Source: Lithospermum erythrorhizon (lineage: Eukaryota > Streptophyta > Magnoliopsida > Boraginales > Boraginaceae). Taken from it: DNA of 64,000 bases. Both the position numbers and the translations under genes were made by a program. The notes under the pieces are model-generated. The model saw only the letters and a program-made list of their open reading frames with translations, did not search any database and was not told the origin of the DNA. The stretch covers positions 744,001 through 808,000 of the forward strand of contig JADFUC010001680.1 of assembly GCA_019722365.1 (NCBI GenBank), given 5' to 3'. This document shows, piece by piece, positions 1 through 12,310 of this stretch. Positions within the stretch are counted from its first letter, which is position 1. Each line of letters opens with the position of its first letter.

Positions 1-760
1 TTGAAAATATAGAAGGCGGCATAAAGTACAAGGTTAAATATTTTAAGCCGTAAATGAAAACAGAGCACGGTGGGTAGGAAAACACTATGAGCTGACCAAA
101 ATAGGCACTAGGTGGAATTACTACACAAATCCGATGTAATCAGTGAGGAAACGCGACACATGTTCTCAAGAACGCTTCGAATATTTAGGAAAAGCTAAAT
201 AGCTATGATTATTAATAAATCTTGCATGAACACACAGAAAATTCTCGGTTTTTGATTCGAGTTTCGAATATAGGAACACAGAAGATTAGGTCCTTATAAC
301 TAGATTCGAGGCGAGGAAAGCAGCATTTGCTTAAGACGTATGCAGTGATTAGTATCATCAATAAGGTTGGGACAATCCGTCTTCGTGCGTCGTCGAAATA
401 AGCCAGTAAGGCGTTTGTAGTCTGAGCTAGAAGCGTGCATTGTAGCGGCTTGATTAAATCTCGCCGTCATTCTGGCCATTAATTTGCTAGGCCGTTGTAG
501 AAATTTAGAAGCGTGCGTTGCTTAGCGGCTTAAATCAATCAAGTGAGGCGAATCTCGCTAAGTTCCGCCGCATCGTCGTTACATAGCAGCGGCGCTAAGG
601 ACCCCGCCGTGACCCGTATGAAGATTCGCGATAAATACTCCCGCGAATACGCGTCGCCATTGACCCCATCGTGACCACCGCTCCACGATGGAAGTGTAAC
701 GATGACTTTAAAAGGAAGAAAAATCTTCACTTTCAACGATCTCGCTTGAAGATATTTCGG
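1..760 (+). repeat. Degenerate LTR-like copy, left member of a pair
   Basis: This stretch shares an ordered series of short matches with about 10440-11000 in the same orientation. Examples are the 'gccgtaaat' block, 'ccaaaataggc', 'cttatia'-like AT blocks near 'gtccttata', and 'aaggttggg' followed by 'gcgtcgtcga'. Between these matches the two copies differ by many substitutions and short indels. The pair is read as two LTRs of one old element, probably Ty3/gypsy; the left one is cut by the window edge. The ends are not defined and no TSD can be tested. The superfamily is inference only. Confidence 0.45.
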
Positions 761-3700
761 ATCATGTCTTCAAAATACCATTAGAAGGCCTTCGCAGGAG
801 TTAAGTAGTCCACGAACTCCATGGGCAACCCAATTCTTTTCGACCCTAGAACATCCATGAAGGACACCCGAAACGACTACCGAGAATCTAGAATAGCAAT
901 TCTTACACTTAGTTGGACTTTTCCTACGTTATAAACCGATGCCGTCTTCTTACTTTGCTTCTTAGTCTTGTGATCTTGACCCGAGCACCTTGGAAAACCT
1001 CCAAAGTTTGATTGGTCATCGATGTAATTTCTATTACACGCTTCTATTCCGTTGGCGAGCTTTGCCAGTCTAATTCATTTGACCACCGATGTTTGATCGG
1101 AACAATATTTCAACAATTAACAAAGAATCGAAGGTTGGGAATACACCGCGCGACTTTGAAACACGCTTCTTTCAGATGATTCATGCAGCCTTGAGCCGGT
1201 TTGCATCCTCGAGTTCCTTCGGCCTGAACCGTCGCAGCAGTATTATATTAAATGGGTTGGGGTATCTTTCGACATGATACATCTTCGTTTGCGGCTCCTG
1301 AAATCTCGGAGAACCTCTTGCGCGTCAGGAATAAGGAATTTCTGCTGACAATCCTTTCTATCTTCATGCCAGAAACTCCATGTGAATCTCGTACGCTTTT
1401 CTGCTTTGAGATCCTCATTGACCTCCCGAGAACCGTCGGTCAGTATAGAGTACGACTTACGCCACTATTTACCGTTTGCTCCCGAACAACCTTCAGTTAC
1501 CATCTTGGTAGTTCGATAACCATCGCCATCAAGTAACCGGTAAACTCTTCCCTAATTTAGGAACATACACCGCCTGTCGGTTTCAGGAAAGAACATACCG
1601 TTCGACAGCAGTTCCCGTCATTTTCTTCCGTCGACTATTCACACGTCGAGATGAGCGATCCTTAATTCAGAGACATAATTCACCATTGCATCTCTGCTCA
1701 TGCAGTATGAAAGAAGCTCCGAGAATCTACTATCGAGGAATCGGAAGCATTCACGGACGTCAGCGTCGAATAATAAACAATAGCGTCACCGTTAACTGCG
1801 GTGCCTCTTCGTGTGACCCGTCTTTTAGCGACCACGAAGCCTACAGATTAAAATTACTTACCTACCTACGTGATCTCCTTTATTTCCAAAACCTCTGTCT
1901 CCGGATTCTTCCTCTTCCCCACTACACTTAATACGGAACATGGCGCGCCAGCACATGAAGCTTAAGTACTCTCGAGGCAGGATCTGTTTCTGACCACCTT
2001 AAGTTGACATGTTAGTACTGCAAATTACTAACATACATGCAATGGCTCCCAAACTTTGAATAGCAGCCATAATCGGAGCGCTGCGTCTGCATCATCAGCG
2101 TGCGTCACCGTCGGCAGTTGATTAACTAATGCTATTGAAATCGATAAGGTGTCTCATTTATGGGTGTACTTTCGACATCTTAAGGTGAAGCAGTTTTTTC
2201 ATGAGAAATTACCTTATTATTATTTGCGGAAGGTTTCTCATCTGAGATCGCCATCAAGCCTTCGGCCGGCTGTGGTGAGTCTCGCCCCGCGGCGTTAGCA
2301 GCTCGTTCTTTGGCAAACAAGGTCGTCGCGCCCCAAGACCTGTCCAATTCCGTCCATTCATCACCAATCCAAATAACCTCGAGGCTTCTCACAGTGGTTT
2401 TTGACTTAACACCATTACCACATGTCCTCATCACGCATGCTTCCCGATATTGTGGAAAATCGATTCCGTCGAATTTCACCTGCATGTCATAATTTCTTCA
2501 TTTCAGGCGTGATTCTTAAACTTCGCAGCGAAGCTAGAATAAAGAGCTCGATGCAATTGTTAGGATTTAAGACCCTAAATCCGCTTCCGGAGTTTCAAGC
2601 CGATCAATAAAATGACATAAATTTAAGTGCGGAAATAAATAGACACAAGAATTTTATCTGAGTTCCCTTGATGTGAAAGAATAGATCTACATTCTTTGCT
2701 GAGAATCCACTAATAAACGAGAAGATGAATTTACAAGCCCTACATTAACTATAATCTATGTTGAATATTTTCTTATACATGAAAATCTCAACCTAAAACT
2801 CTCAGAGGCAAAGATAAACTTTCTAAGTTCTTGAGAACAAAAACTATGTTCTGATAATATTAAAGAACTACTATTATTCTAGGATGAATTTTCTATTCTA
2901 TGAAGTGATAAAAGTTCACATATGTGACTTCAAACTTAATGATTTTGTATCTTGAACATGAACTAAATCAAAATCTTTCTCTAACAAATCCTTACCAACT
3001 TCAATGAGCCTCAGACAAAAACACCGTTTGCTCTTTTTTTTGATTCGTCTACAGACTTCATCCAATAATAATACAATATAAACTATCACCAATTTCTTCA
3101 CGAATATAATTTTGGACTTTATACTGCTATAATGAAAGAATGCCATTTTGAATTAAAGGTGATGTGTAAGAAATTCAGCTGAGGAGATGCTGAACTCACA
3201 TTTTCATTATAAGTCCAAGAAAATTTCAACAAACTCTAAACAGTTACCTTTATTTTCTAATCGGAAGGACCTTCATGGCCTGTGTAAGATGAGCTTACAG
3301 GTGCAAGAAACTTCATAGAATCGATTTGTATTTGCAACTGAAGAGATTTAAATGATTTAACTCCAGACGATTGATTTTGCGATTGAATTTCCAATATGTT
3401 GAAATGAATTCTTTGAAAATGTTTAATTATTCCCTTTAGAGGTTATGTGTTGAGTTTGAACCTCCCAGCGTGTTTCAAGCACACGTTTTCTGTGACTTTA
3501 ATCCAATTATTAAATCCTTTAGCGTAAAAGTGCGTCGCTTTTTTGTATTTGATTTGCTAAAAGATAGCATGGAAAATAATAAAGCAAGATTTCTTTTTTA
3601 AGGAGAATATTCCAACCAATTTTGAATAAATCAATCCGTTTCTCGTAAAGAAAATGGCAGCCATTCTTATCAATTGGATTTTTTCGGTTCAGCGATACGG

Positions 3701-5088
3701 GCCCTACTCTGTCTCATGATGCATTTTTTAACTTTATTGATACGGAGGAATGACTTCCCATTAGCGTTCTCGCATGTTAACTTTATATGGTAATTAAATC
3801 GCTTTCAATTGATTGACTCTAGCAATTTTTATGCGCGTTGATCGAGGAATCATATGTGGTTGTTGATCAAAGTTGGTGCGGGATCCGTCTAGTACTTTCA
3901 ATATTTGCGTCCCTTTTCTTTTTAAAATAAATTGAATTGTATTTATTCTCCATATGAAATTTGTAATTTGAAATTGTTAAATATCGAATAAATTTAATAA
4001 TCCTAACATAAATTACATAGAATAATACTATATGAATTAAATTTTTAATTAACTTAATTAAAACTAAATCATATAATATAATATATTAACAAATCATTTA
4101 AATTTAGTAAAAGAAAAAAATTATAAAACAAATAAGGCATATTATAAAACAATACTGGCTGATGTGATACATTAAGTAATATAATACTCATTGTCTCATT
4201 ATATTATTATTATTATTAAGTAAAGGAAGAAATGCAGTGCCAAAGTTGAAGAAACGGTTACGAATCCCAGTTGTAAATTACGGCTAATTGTTTATTATAT
4301 TTAGGTGGAACTCCTGAAGCCGATCGTTTTTGTGAATTGTACGTAATAGTGGGTTAAAAGTAGTAGTTTTTTATATTTAGATTGAGCTTATTTGGTCGTG
4401 TATTTTTTGAGTTATAAGTTTTGGGCCTTTTAATTATACTATCCAATAATATGAGTAGTCACAAATTAATATTAACCTAATAATTAAACTTTAAATATAA
4501 AAATTAGGGGGACGAATGATATAATTTTTGAAAAAATATATAGTATTATAATTTTTTTTAAATCACGGAGGAAGAAGTGTCCTACGCCCCCCCACGCCAT
4601 CCGGTTCTCGTTATGCCGTCTATTTGAAATGATGGGAGTTGGGAGATATTACTACATCCATTTCTATAGTTTGGAGGGTTTTTTTTAATAAATAATCAAT
4701 TTATTTTCAAAGTTATAACTCGTATATATAATTATGATTTTAGTGAAAAAATCGATATTATTAAATAACACATTTCAAATTAGTTGATGTTTTATATTGC
4801 ATGCAGATGAAACTTTAATTAGATTTGTTTTCTCATAGCATTGTACTATTTTTCTTGTGATTTTTCAGCCTATAATTAAGAATTCATGAATGACGACATT
4901 TTCATATAAAAATGCTTCCAATTCATTTGAGTTGGAATGAATCATGCATAACAACAATTTTTATCTCAAATATTAAAATGTTGAAAAAGGTTGAATAAAA
5001 TTAATTTGGGTCAAAATTTAATTTTAAATTATTGTGGGTATATGATATAAACCCTACAGTTAAATTAATTAAATCAAGATGATTGTAG
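760..5088. other. Gene-free, degenerate repeat DNA
   Basis: There is no recognisable gene in this stretch. Short open frames at 1089-1931 and 2180-2610 show no domain I recognise and are interrupted by stops. From about 3600 the DNA becomes very AT-rich, with a short TTA microsatellite at about 4200-4215. It probably represents the eroded internal part of the element whose LTRs lie at 1-760 and 9850-11280, later interrupted by the copia insertion at 5089. That reading rests on position, not on coding evidence. Confidence 0.4.
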
Positions 5089-5808
5089 TGAAGGAAATAA
5101 TACTATATTTACAAGAATAACAACTATACAACCACAAGTTCAAATATAAATAAGAAACTACAAGAACTAAAATAAACCATGAAGCTTGAATCCTGAGCTA
5201 ATGTCTTCCCTAAATCTGATATTTTTGTCATACAAAGGTTGTATTGGTGGATAAGATAAGGCTAAAGATTATAGAATGAAAAGAAGATTAAACTTGTATG
5301 AGTATTTTGAGAGTACAAAGCGAAATTAGAATGATCAGATTTTCTAAGTATGAAAATAATCACCAACTGCATCTTTATAACAAAGTAACTACCAGCATTA
5401 GCAAATGTGATGTGTAAATGGTGATATGCGCCCGTGTTTGCCAAAAATGTATTTATTAAATCATTGATGACAACGTTCTTGAAGTTATCCACGAAGAGGC
5501 ATGACAAAGCGCCTTTGAAGCAATTAAAAAAGTTCAAAATGCGGTGTCGAAATGCTCCGGCAATTTGAAACATAGGCTCACTCTTTGCGGTAGATTACTA
5601 CGACGTCGGGCTGCCAATACACCAACTGACTCTTTGCAGCGGCGAAGTGCAACCAACTGCTGCAGCCGTTCCAACCATTTCGGCAATTTCTCTGGGCGAA
5701 AGTGTCCACTTTTTGGCCTTGGCGCCCGTTTCGAGCCGTTGCTAAGGCAGGTTTGGTATTTTGTGCACTTAACTCTAAATGCAGCGTTACACAACTTTTT
5801 TTCTTAGA
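5089..5808 (-). repeat. LTR of the gag-only copia element (3' LTR on the minus strand)
   Basis: This copy is about 720 bp long. The stretch 5230-5347 is identical, as far as I can read, to 8932-9049 in the other LTR. The remaining roughly 450 bp, which is more GC-rich, differs by many small indels. The adjoining 5809-5820 'atccccacaagt' is the complement of a typical copia polypurine tract and fixes the inner border. Confidence 0.75.
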
Positions 5809-7899
5809 ATCCCCACAAGTTGTGTAATGTTATCTTCCTCATGATATATCAAGCATAAGCATGGGATGTAAAGACATTGGACCCATATATAGTGTCAACA
5901 TTTCAAATCTTCAATGAAGTAGAATACATCTTAGAGAGTTGGGCATTCGGCTCTAAATGTTGATAGCGAATATCCCACCTTGCCAAAGGCCTTATGCACA
6001 CCCACAAATTATAGTCTTCATCAAACAATCTTTGCATGCACTATTAAAGGCCTATCTTGCTTACAGGTAGTAAACATTTATAGCTGAAGCGCTCTGCCTA
6101 ATCGGCGGCCGACACATGTTTCTGAGGTGGAATCAGCTACGTCAGGATTCTTTGGATGCGTTCATCGTGCATTAGTGAACCATTAGTTTTTCAAACTAGA
6201 TACTCCATTAAGATCATAGATGAAATCACCGATTACAAGCGTAAGCTGCCGAAACTGAACTTAATGGCAAAGTTAAGCTCAGCATGCACATAACTAGTGA
6301 TTTGTTGTGCATTTGAATTCTCATGTAGAATCAATTTCCTAGACATGAATTAGATTTCCATCGGTTCCAATCTATTCTTTTAAACCATTAATAAATTACA
6401 TATTAACTTTCCTGACTCTTTGGAGAGGTATCGTTAGTCGGTGCAAGATTTATCCGGACTTCTGGCGTTAAGGTATTGCCATTTTTTGTCATCTACCGCA
6501 TAAGTATGTCATTGCTTATATGTCTTAGACTTTAGATTAGACATCACTTATAAGCTCGAGACAACGCGGCGCTACTATTCTGATACAAAGAAATATGGCT
6601 ATAAATCGGTTGTGGCCATAACTTCGTATTCACATAGAATTCCACTTAACCATTCTACTTTTGCATCTTTGAATATGCACTAACTCCATGGTAGAATGTG
6701 CTATCTTGAAGTTGCATATTAGAAGCTCAACTAATTGCGCGCCACATATTGTAAAGATCCATTATGAGGTAGCTACGATCATCGTTAAGTTAACTTGACT
6801 CGCGTCACATTATCATACAATACCCATTGGAAAGTCATTTATACACTAGACTGTAGTCAACTTTGTCTAGTTGAAATGGCTCACACTTACATTCTTTTAG
6901 CTTTACAATCGAATAAGCAATTATTTACATCGCCCAATTGATATGATGGAGGAAACAAAATCTGGTTTCCTGAGTGTTTTCCAGCCGTTGCCTTTGATTC
7001 GTCTAGAACACGACGATTCAACGATTTCTTTTTCGTTTCTCTTTAACCTCGCATTTTTCATTCTTTTCGGTTGATTCGTTTTACGCGTTTCCTTAGATAT
7101 GATGGGTCATAGCAGAAACATGTTCTCGAGGAACTTCAGCTTGAATAGTCTGTTAATTCGTTAGTCTCTAGCTTAATAGTCGATAAACCTTTTGAATTTA
7201 GGCATACCAAACAAAATCGCTTCTTATCCCTCTAGGACCAAGCTCTTTGTTAGATTTAGGATCTTGTAATATCACGATGCGCCTTTACTTTGAGAGTGCT
7301 CCGTGTTGGGTTCCTTCCGTTCCATGCTTTCGTATGGTGAAGTGTTAACTTCCCAAGTTATTCTCTTATAGATGTGTTGTCAAAAGAGCTTGAACTCCAC
7401 AATCATTTTCTAAACCCGAGTTTTAAACGACATTGCATTTACTATCTCTAGTAAGATCCCCATTCGATTCACAAATGTCACTATGAATCAATACCAAAAG
7501 TTATGTACTTCTTTCAACTCTCTTATATATGGATTTTTAGACATTTTGTTTTAACACAAATCTCACATTTATCATCCATTGAGCTTTAACATTTTATATG
7601 ATCATGTTTTGACATAAAATTCAAACAACCATAACATGTCACAAAGACAAAGATACACCCAATAAACAACATTTACTTTATTAACACAAATGAAGCTTGA
7701 ACATCCTAAATTACTTAAAACAGTCTTACAAAGTAAATTTACTGAAATTAAATTGTTCCTAAGATTATATACATAAATAAAACATAAATAGAGACCACTT
7801 TTTCAAGAGATGGACTTCAATTTCACTACTCATTTTCCCAAGACCTTTGCTCCATCTTTGTTCGGCTTGACATACTCTTATTATTAGTATCGTAGGTGG

Positions 7900-8740
7900 C
7901 CCATGTTGGCTACATTCCTTGATTCACCTTAGGTTTCCCGATTAGTGTTTGAGTCACTCTCTTATGTAATGCGGGTTTTCCATGATGAAAGCAAACAAGT
8001 CCTTCTTTTGATTCCGAAAGATTTGTTCACTTTGAGCATCTTTCTCTTCTTAGAATTGGTAGCGCTAGCTTGTAGTGTTTCTAAGTTTGAATCTCAAGAA
8101 AAACATGATGAATTTTATTAACCAATCGTCCTTCTACGTCTCTTGAAGCGATTTTCACAGCTCGATTTGTAGACTACTATTAAAGTCATCATAAGAAGAC
8201 TTCATAGGTGAAACATCTTAACATATCCACTTTGAGGAATTCGGAAGTTTAGTAAGAATTGCTCCCGATGCATGTATAGGAATCACTACTCCAATTGCTC
8301 TTAAACGAGAGATAAAGATTTCCAAGTCTCTAACTTGGTCCAACACATCAAGCTTTTCATTAAATTTAAATTCAAAGTATTTAACTGCTAAGAACCTATC
8401 GGTACCAATCTTAACATGCTTGTACTTATCGTTTAAAGCATTACATACCTCTTTTGCAGTAGTAAGAAGAGTAGATGTCATACAACTTTTGCGCGAGTGT
8501 GTTGAGTATGTATCCTACTGCGGTACCGTCCATTATCCTCTTCTCGGCTTTCACCCAGTCTCGCGCTTCTTGTTTCTTTGTGTTTGCAGTAGTATCCAAT
8601 AGTGGAATTGGTGGAAGATCATCTAAGAGAAAGTAGAATACATTGATGATGTGTAAACCCCAAATGCGGTCACGCCATCTCGAATAGTTTGAACCCGTCG
8701 AGCTTGTCATCGTTGTTGAACACATTTGATTCCGTCATTG
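7900..8740 (-). pseudogene. gag: Copia-type gag, frameshifted (UBN2 core plus zinc-knuckle trace)
   Basis: On the minus strand 8725-8441 encodes a typical copia Gag N-terminus (NYSRWRDRIW, then FYFLLDDLPPIP). 8481-8218 encodes the UBN2 core (ALNDKYKHVKIGTDRFL, ending AILTKLPNSSKW). The two parts lie in different frames and overlap near 8441-8481, so at least one indel separates them. Another indel sits between a KLDG-like segment (about 8700) and NYSRW. Further on, 7930-7990 translates in part as GKP-HYIREC, the end of a CCHC knuckle whose first cysteines are altered. Gag builds the virus-like particle of LTR retrotransposons. No pol motifs follow. Confidence 0.65.
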
Positions 8741-8788
8741 CCAAAGATCTCTTCATTATCTCATCCATTGCAAACTATTGTATTTAGA

Positions 8789-9490
8789 TGGAAGGAAATA
8801 ATACTATATTTCACAAGAATAACAACTATACAATCACAAGTTCAAGTACAAATTAGAAACTACAAGAACTAGAATAAACAACAAGCTTTGAATCACAAAA
8901 TGATGCTTTCCTAAATACAATACTTTGTCTATACAAAGGTTGTATTGGTGGATAAGATAAGGCTAAAGATTATAGAATGAAAAGAAGATTAAACTTGTAT
9001 GAGTATTTTGAGAGTACAAAGCGAAATTAGAATGATCAGATTTTCTAATCTTGTTAAAATGCTTCTCGCGTGTAAAATGTGATGTGGTAAATGATATGCT
9101 GTGCGTGTTTGTAAATATGTTGTCATCATCAGAAAAAGACACTTGTAAGTTCTTGGGAAGTTATCCATGAAGAGCGTGAAATGGCTTGTGCTTTGAAGCA
9201 ATTGAAGCCGTTAAAATGCGGTGTCGAAATCTGCTGAGCAGAACTAGCGTCGGCCCTTGCTACAGATTACTATTTATCGGGCTGCCCGACACACGCAACG
9301 AGCTGTGCGGTGGCCCCAAATAAGCCGTTGCTCTGACCATTCAACCATTTTGACGGCCCAATTTCTGCAGACCGAAAGTGTCCACTTTTCCGACGCTACT
9401 TGTGGCCGTTTCGAGGCGTTCTTTGAATATTGGAGCTATTCAAGATTATTTGTGCGCCTTAACTTATCGCGTACACAACTTTTTCTTATA
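8789..9490 (-). repeat. LTR of the gag-only copia element (5' LTR on the minus strand)
   Basis: This is the direct-repeat partner of 5089-5808. Its inner border is set by the start 'tggaaggaaataatac' at 8789. The expected methionine-tRNA primer-binding site is not readable in the minus-strand bases just inside the LTR, in keeping with decay or consensus error there. The outer end near 9490 is placed by the loss of similarity after 'acacaactttttctta'. Confidence 0.7.
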
Positions 9491-9847
9491 TATAATATAT
9501 CTATACTAATCATAGGCACAACACTAGAGAAACATAGACCAATCTTCATTAATTATCTATACTTATTTTATTGAAGAATAATATTATGGTCGGCCGAAGC
9601 TAGTAGAAAACAAATAAATTTTGAACAGCGTGAAGTTGACGAGGACCACAAAAGAAGATCGATAACGATGTTCACAACAATGTTATATACAGTACCTTCG
9701 AAGATTGATAATAATGATAGATGCTTGGATTAATACTCCCAATCATATTGATGTAATATGCTCCACATATATGATATATCACTGTAGACATAAAAATTTT
9801 ATTAAAATAATAATCAAATTGATTAAGGCAGTGTCAAAATTAATTAA
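9491..9847. other. AT-rich stretch, nothing recognised
   Basis: This lies between the gag-only copia element and the following LTR-like unit. The short open frames at 9705-9908 look random. It probably belongs to the enclosing older element. Confidence 0.4.
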
Positions 9848-11280
9848 TGTCGAGCCACTAAAATATGGCGTATCGATTCTGACTTTCGATTTAAGCAGTA
9901 GAATTTAAATCGAAACGCCAATCCGGGTTCGGGAATTAAAGCTGCAGGAATTAATCGAAGCCCTGAAAAAATAAAGGATTTTACATTAATGAACCCTAAA
10001 TTTGAACTCAAAATAGGTTCACATAAACAACTTAGAATTAAATGTAAATCGTATTTGGGGCTCAAAATCCCCAATTTTATTGATTAAAATCGTATAAGGA
10101 GCGTTAAATGGTGAAAATGAAATGCAGAAAGAGCGGGGTTTAAAACAAAATTTCCAGGGAAGTTGGGGTTGAAATTAAAAACAAAAAATTAAAGAACCTT
10201 AAAATAGGCGCCCGTATGATGCTTGGAGAAAGAGAACTTCCATGTCGGCGGTCGAGATCTTTGCCTCAAAAATCGGCCAGTTAGATGGTAATCCCACTGA
10301 AAAGCGAATCCAACAGTCGAGGCCAGTATTCGACACTCGGAGGCCTATATAAACCTCCTCACTTTGTTCGAAAATCTAGGAGGCTATATAAACCCCCCTC
10401 CTTTATGCGAAAATCTCATCCAAAAATCATCGAGGAAACACTGAAAATCTGGTGAAAAATCTCTACGATTTAAGTTAAATTTTAGCCGTAAATAGCTTGC
10501 GTGGTGTGGAAAACACCTCAGGTAGCCAAAATAGGCGCATGAAATAAAGATTCTTGCCTGGCCTTGAGTAATTCTTCAAATTTAGGCAAAATGCGGTGAG
10601 AATCGTAAGTTTCAAGCAGCTTGAATATTAGGATTAAACTCGTAGCCCATGACTATTCAAAATCTTGAATGAATATCTGATAGATGATAATTATCAAGTT
10701 CCAAATATAGGAATCAACTGAACATTCAGTCCTTATAGTTGGATACTAGGCGGGAAAGCTTAGCGTTCTTCGTCACTTGTCTAGTTGATCGATATCTGCC
10801 CATTAAGGTTGGGCAGCTGGCCATGCGTCGTCGAACACGTTATCACCATTTTGCTAAGGCCGTAGTATAAACAGAAACATGGCTAACTGACATTTAACTT
10901 ACTATCGCTCCTTGCTTGGCTTGAGAGGCTGGTCGTATCCCAGATCAAGTCCGAGAGGCGAGGTGAACTACCGTCTTCACATAAGTCCCACAGTCTCATT
11001 GCGGAAGATTGGTCACGTAGTCGGCGTGAGCCCCGTCTGCAATGACTGCGATAAGTGAAAGTAATCCCAAGTAGGCCAGAATCGAGTCAGAGACCCAAGA
11101 CCAAGTCAGTCTGACTGATACGGGAATACGGTCTTGAAATTTCATTCGGGCCAATGTCAGCGGGAATAGATGCCAGTCCGTGAAAGCGAGCAATGTCAAA
11201 TTTCCTTAATAGGAGCACAAATCCAACCCAAATCCAAGATAAGTCATTCGGATCCCGAGTCGGCTCGCGTCAATAATAAT
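9848..11280 (+). repeat. LTR-like unit with promoter, right member of the degenerate pair
   Basis: The unit has the layout of a plant LTR: an AT-rich U3-like start, a TATA-containing segment at 10339-10416, then a region (10440-11000) that matches the window start in order and orientation. The start, TG at about 9848, and the end near 11280 are estimates. No coding sequence was recognised, and the open frame at 10996-11199 on the minus strand has no recognisable domain. Confidence 0.45.
10339..10416 (+). promoter_or_regulatory. Duplicated TATA-box module in an LTR
   Basis: There are two adjacent, similar units of about 40 bp, at 10339-10378 and 10379-10416. Each starts GGAGG and contains CTATATAAA (10345-10353 and 10384-10392). 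Each continues with a C-rich run and ends near CGAAAATCT. A TATA box followed by the R region is the usual layout of an LTR promoter. The tandem copy would give two possible core promoters 39 bp apart. Confidence 0.6.
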
Positions 11281-11845
11281 GAGACGTCTCGCTTAGAATA
11301 ATTCGACAAATATTTAGGGAATTCGTAGTTTTGAATGGTCGATCATGCCGATTTGATAAAAGCACTTGTCTTATTTGAGGAGTTTCACTCTGATGAATTT
11401 TATTGTATAACCTTTTTCATAAATAATAAAAATTCTTCTTTGCATTACAATCACCAATTATATTGAAATATGTATGTAAGAAGATTGACAATGTTCTGAA
11501 AATGGTCGAAGATTGTTAATATTGCAACTTGATAATCGAAGAATGATTATGTGACGTTAAGAACTAAGAACATATTCCCTGATATAATTGATATCATGCA
11601 TATATATTATGTTATCAAATTTTAAATTTCATCATCAATATATCTCTAAAATGTTCCAATAACAAAAGTTATAATATATTATGTTGGAATAAAAAAATCT
11701 TTAAAAGTAATTTCGACCTCTTTTTCAAGTTTTGATGATAATAAAATTGTAAAGTAAAATTCGAAACTTTACCTCCAAAAGTAAGAAAATGTTATAACAT
11801 GAATAAAATATTGTATTAGTGCTTCATAATGCCAAAACATTTGGT

Positions 11846-11931
11846 TATTGCTAACATGCAATTGATGCATAAACCTTGGAGAGTTAAGTATTGCTAACAT
11901 GAAATTGATGCATTAACCTTGGAGAGTTAAT
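11846..11931 (+). repeat. 43-bp tandem duplication
   Basis: The units are 11846-11888 and 11889-11931. Both begin TATTGCTAACATG and end CCTTGGAGAGTTAA. I see about three mismatches and no indel, so the duplication looks young compared with the surrounding eroded repeats. Confidence 0.8.
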
Positions 11932-12044
11932 GTCAACTTAATTTTTATTTGAATAAAATTTTATTTGAATAAAATTTATTATATCATTAGAAATCAACAT
12001 TATATTATAAATTGACATATATTTTTTACCAAATATCATACACC

Positions 12045-12064
12045 ATATATATATATATATATAT
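12045..12064. repeat. AT dinucleotide microsatellite
   Basis: An uninterrupted AT run of ten units in AT-rich spacer. Confidence 0.9.
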
Positions 12065-12310
12065 GAAAATATTAATATTAATATTTAATTGATCAATCGT
12101 CAAAATTTAAAACAAACAATTTTTTCGAATTGAGTAGCTAGCATATAAAATAAATTGAGAATAGGCCCCCAATGGGCCGTTGCTATTTGTGTCTTGACTA
12201 ACAATAGTCGAACCGGCACGGACGGTCTTTCTTACCCTTAAGGCCTTAACCAACTCTGGCTCAAATGCTTGCTTGATGAACTAGATGGGCCAGCAAGGTA
12301 CATGAAGAAG

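Larger units (their letters stand above)
5089..9490 (-). mobile_element. Ty1/copia LTR retrotransposon carrying only gag (TR-GAG-like)
   Basis: The two LTRs are at 5089-5808 and 8789-9490 in direct orientation. Each starts TG-aaggaaataatac or similar, and both end near an 'acacaacttttt' block. The element reads on the minus strand, because gag lies next to the right LTR (8725 down to 8218) and a polypyrimidine tract (5809-5820, a purine tract on the minus strand) adjoins the left LTR. The internal part is only about 3.0 kb. It encodes a copia Gag N-terminus, a UBN2-type core and a trace of a CCHC zinc knuckle near 7930-7990, and no recognisable protease, integrase, reverse transcriptase or RNase H. 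This matches the non-autonomous class known as terminal-repeat retrotransposons with a GAG domain. No clean target duplication was found. Confidence 0.75.
11281..12310. other. AT-rich spacer with tandem duplications
   Basis: No gene was seen. The stretch contains a 43-bp tandem duplication (11846-11931), a short repeat of 'ttttatttgaataaaa' near 11940-11980, and an AT dinucleotide run at 12045-12064. Confidence 0.5.

Noticed and set aside
2180..2485. 101-codon minus-strand frame with gag-like flavour
   Set aside because: No conserved block could be recognised and the surrounding DNA is degenerate, so I do not call it a gene.
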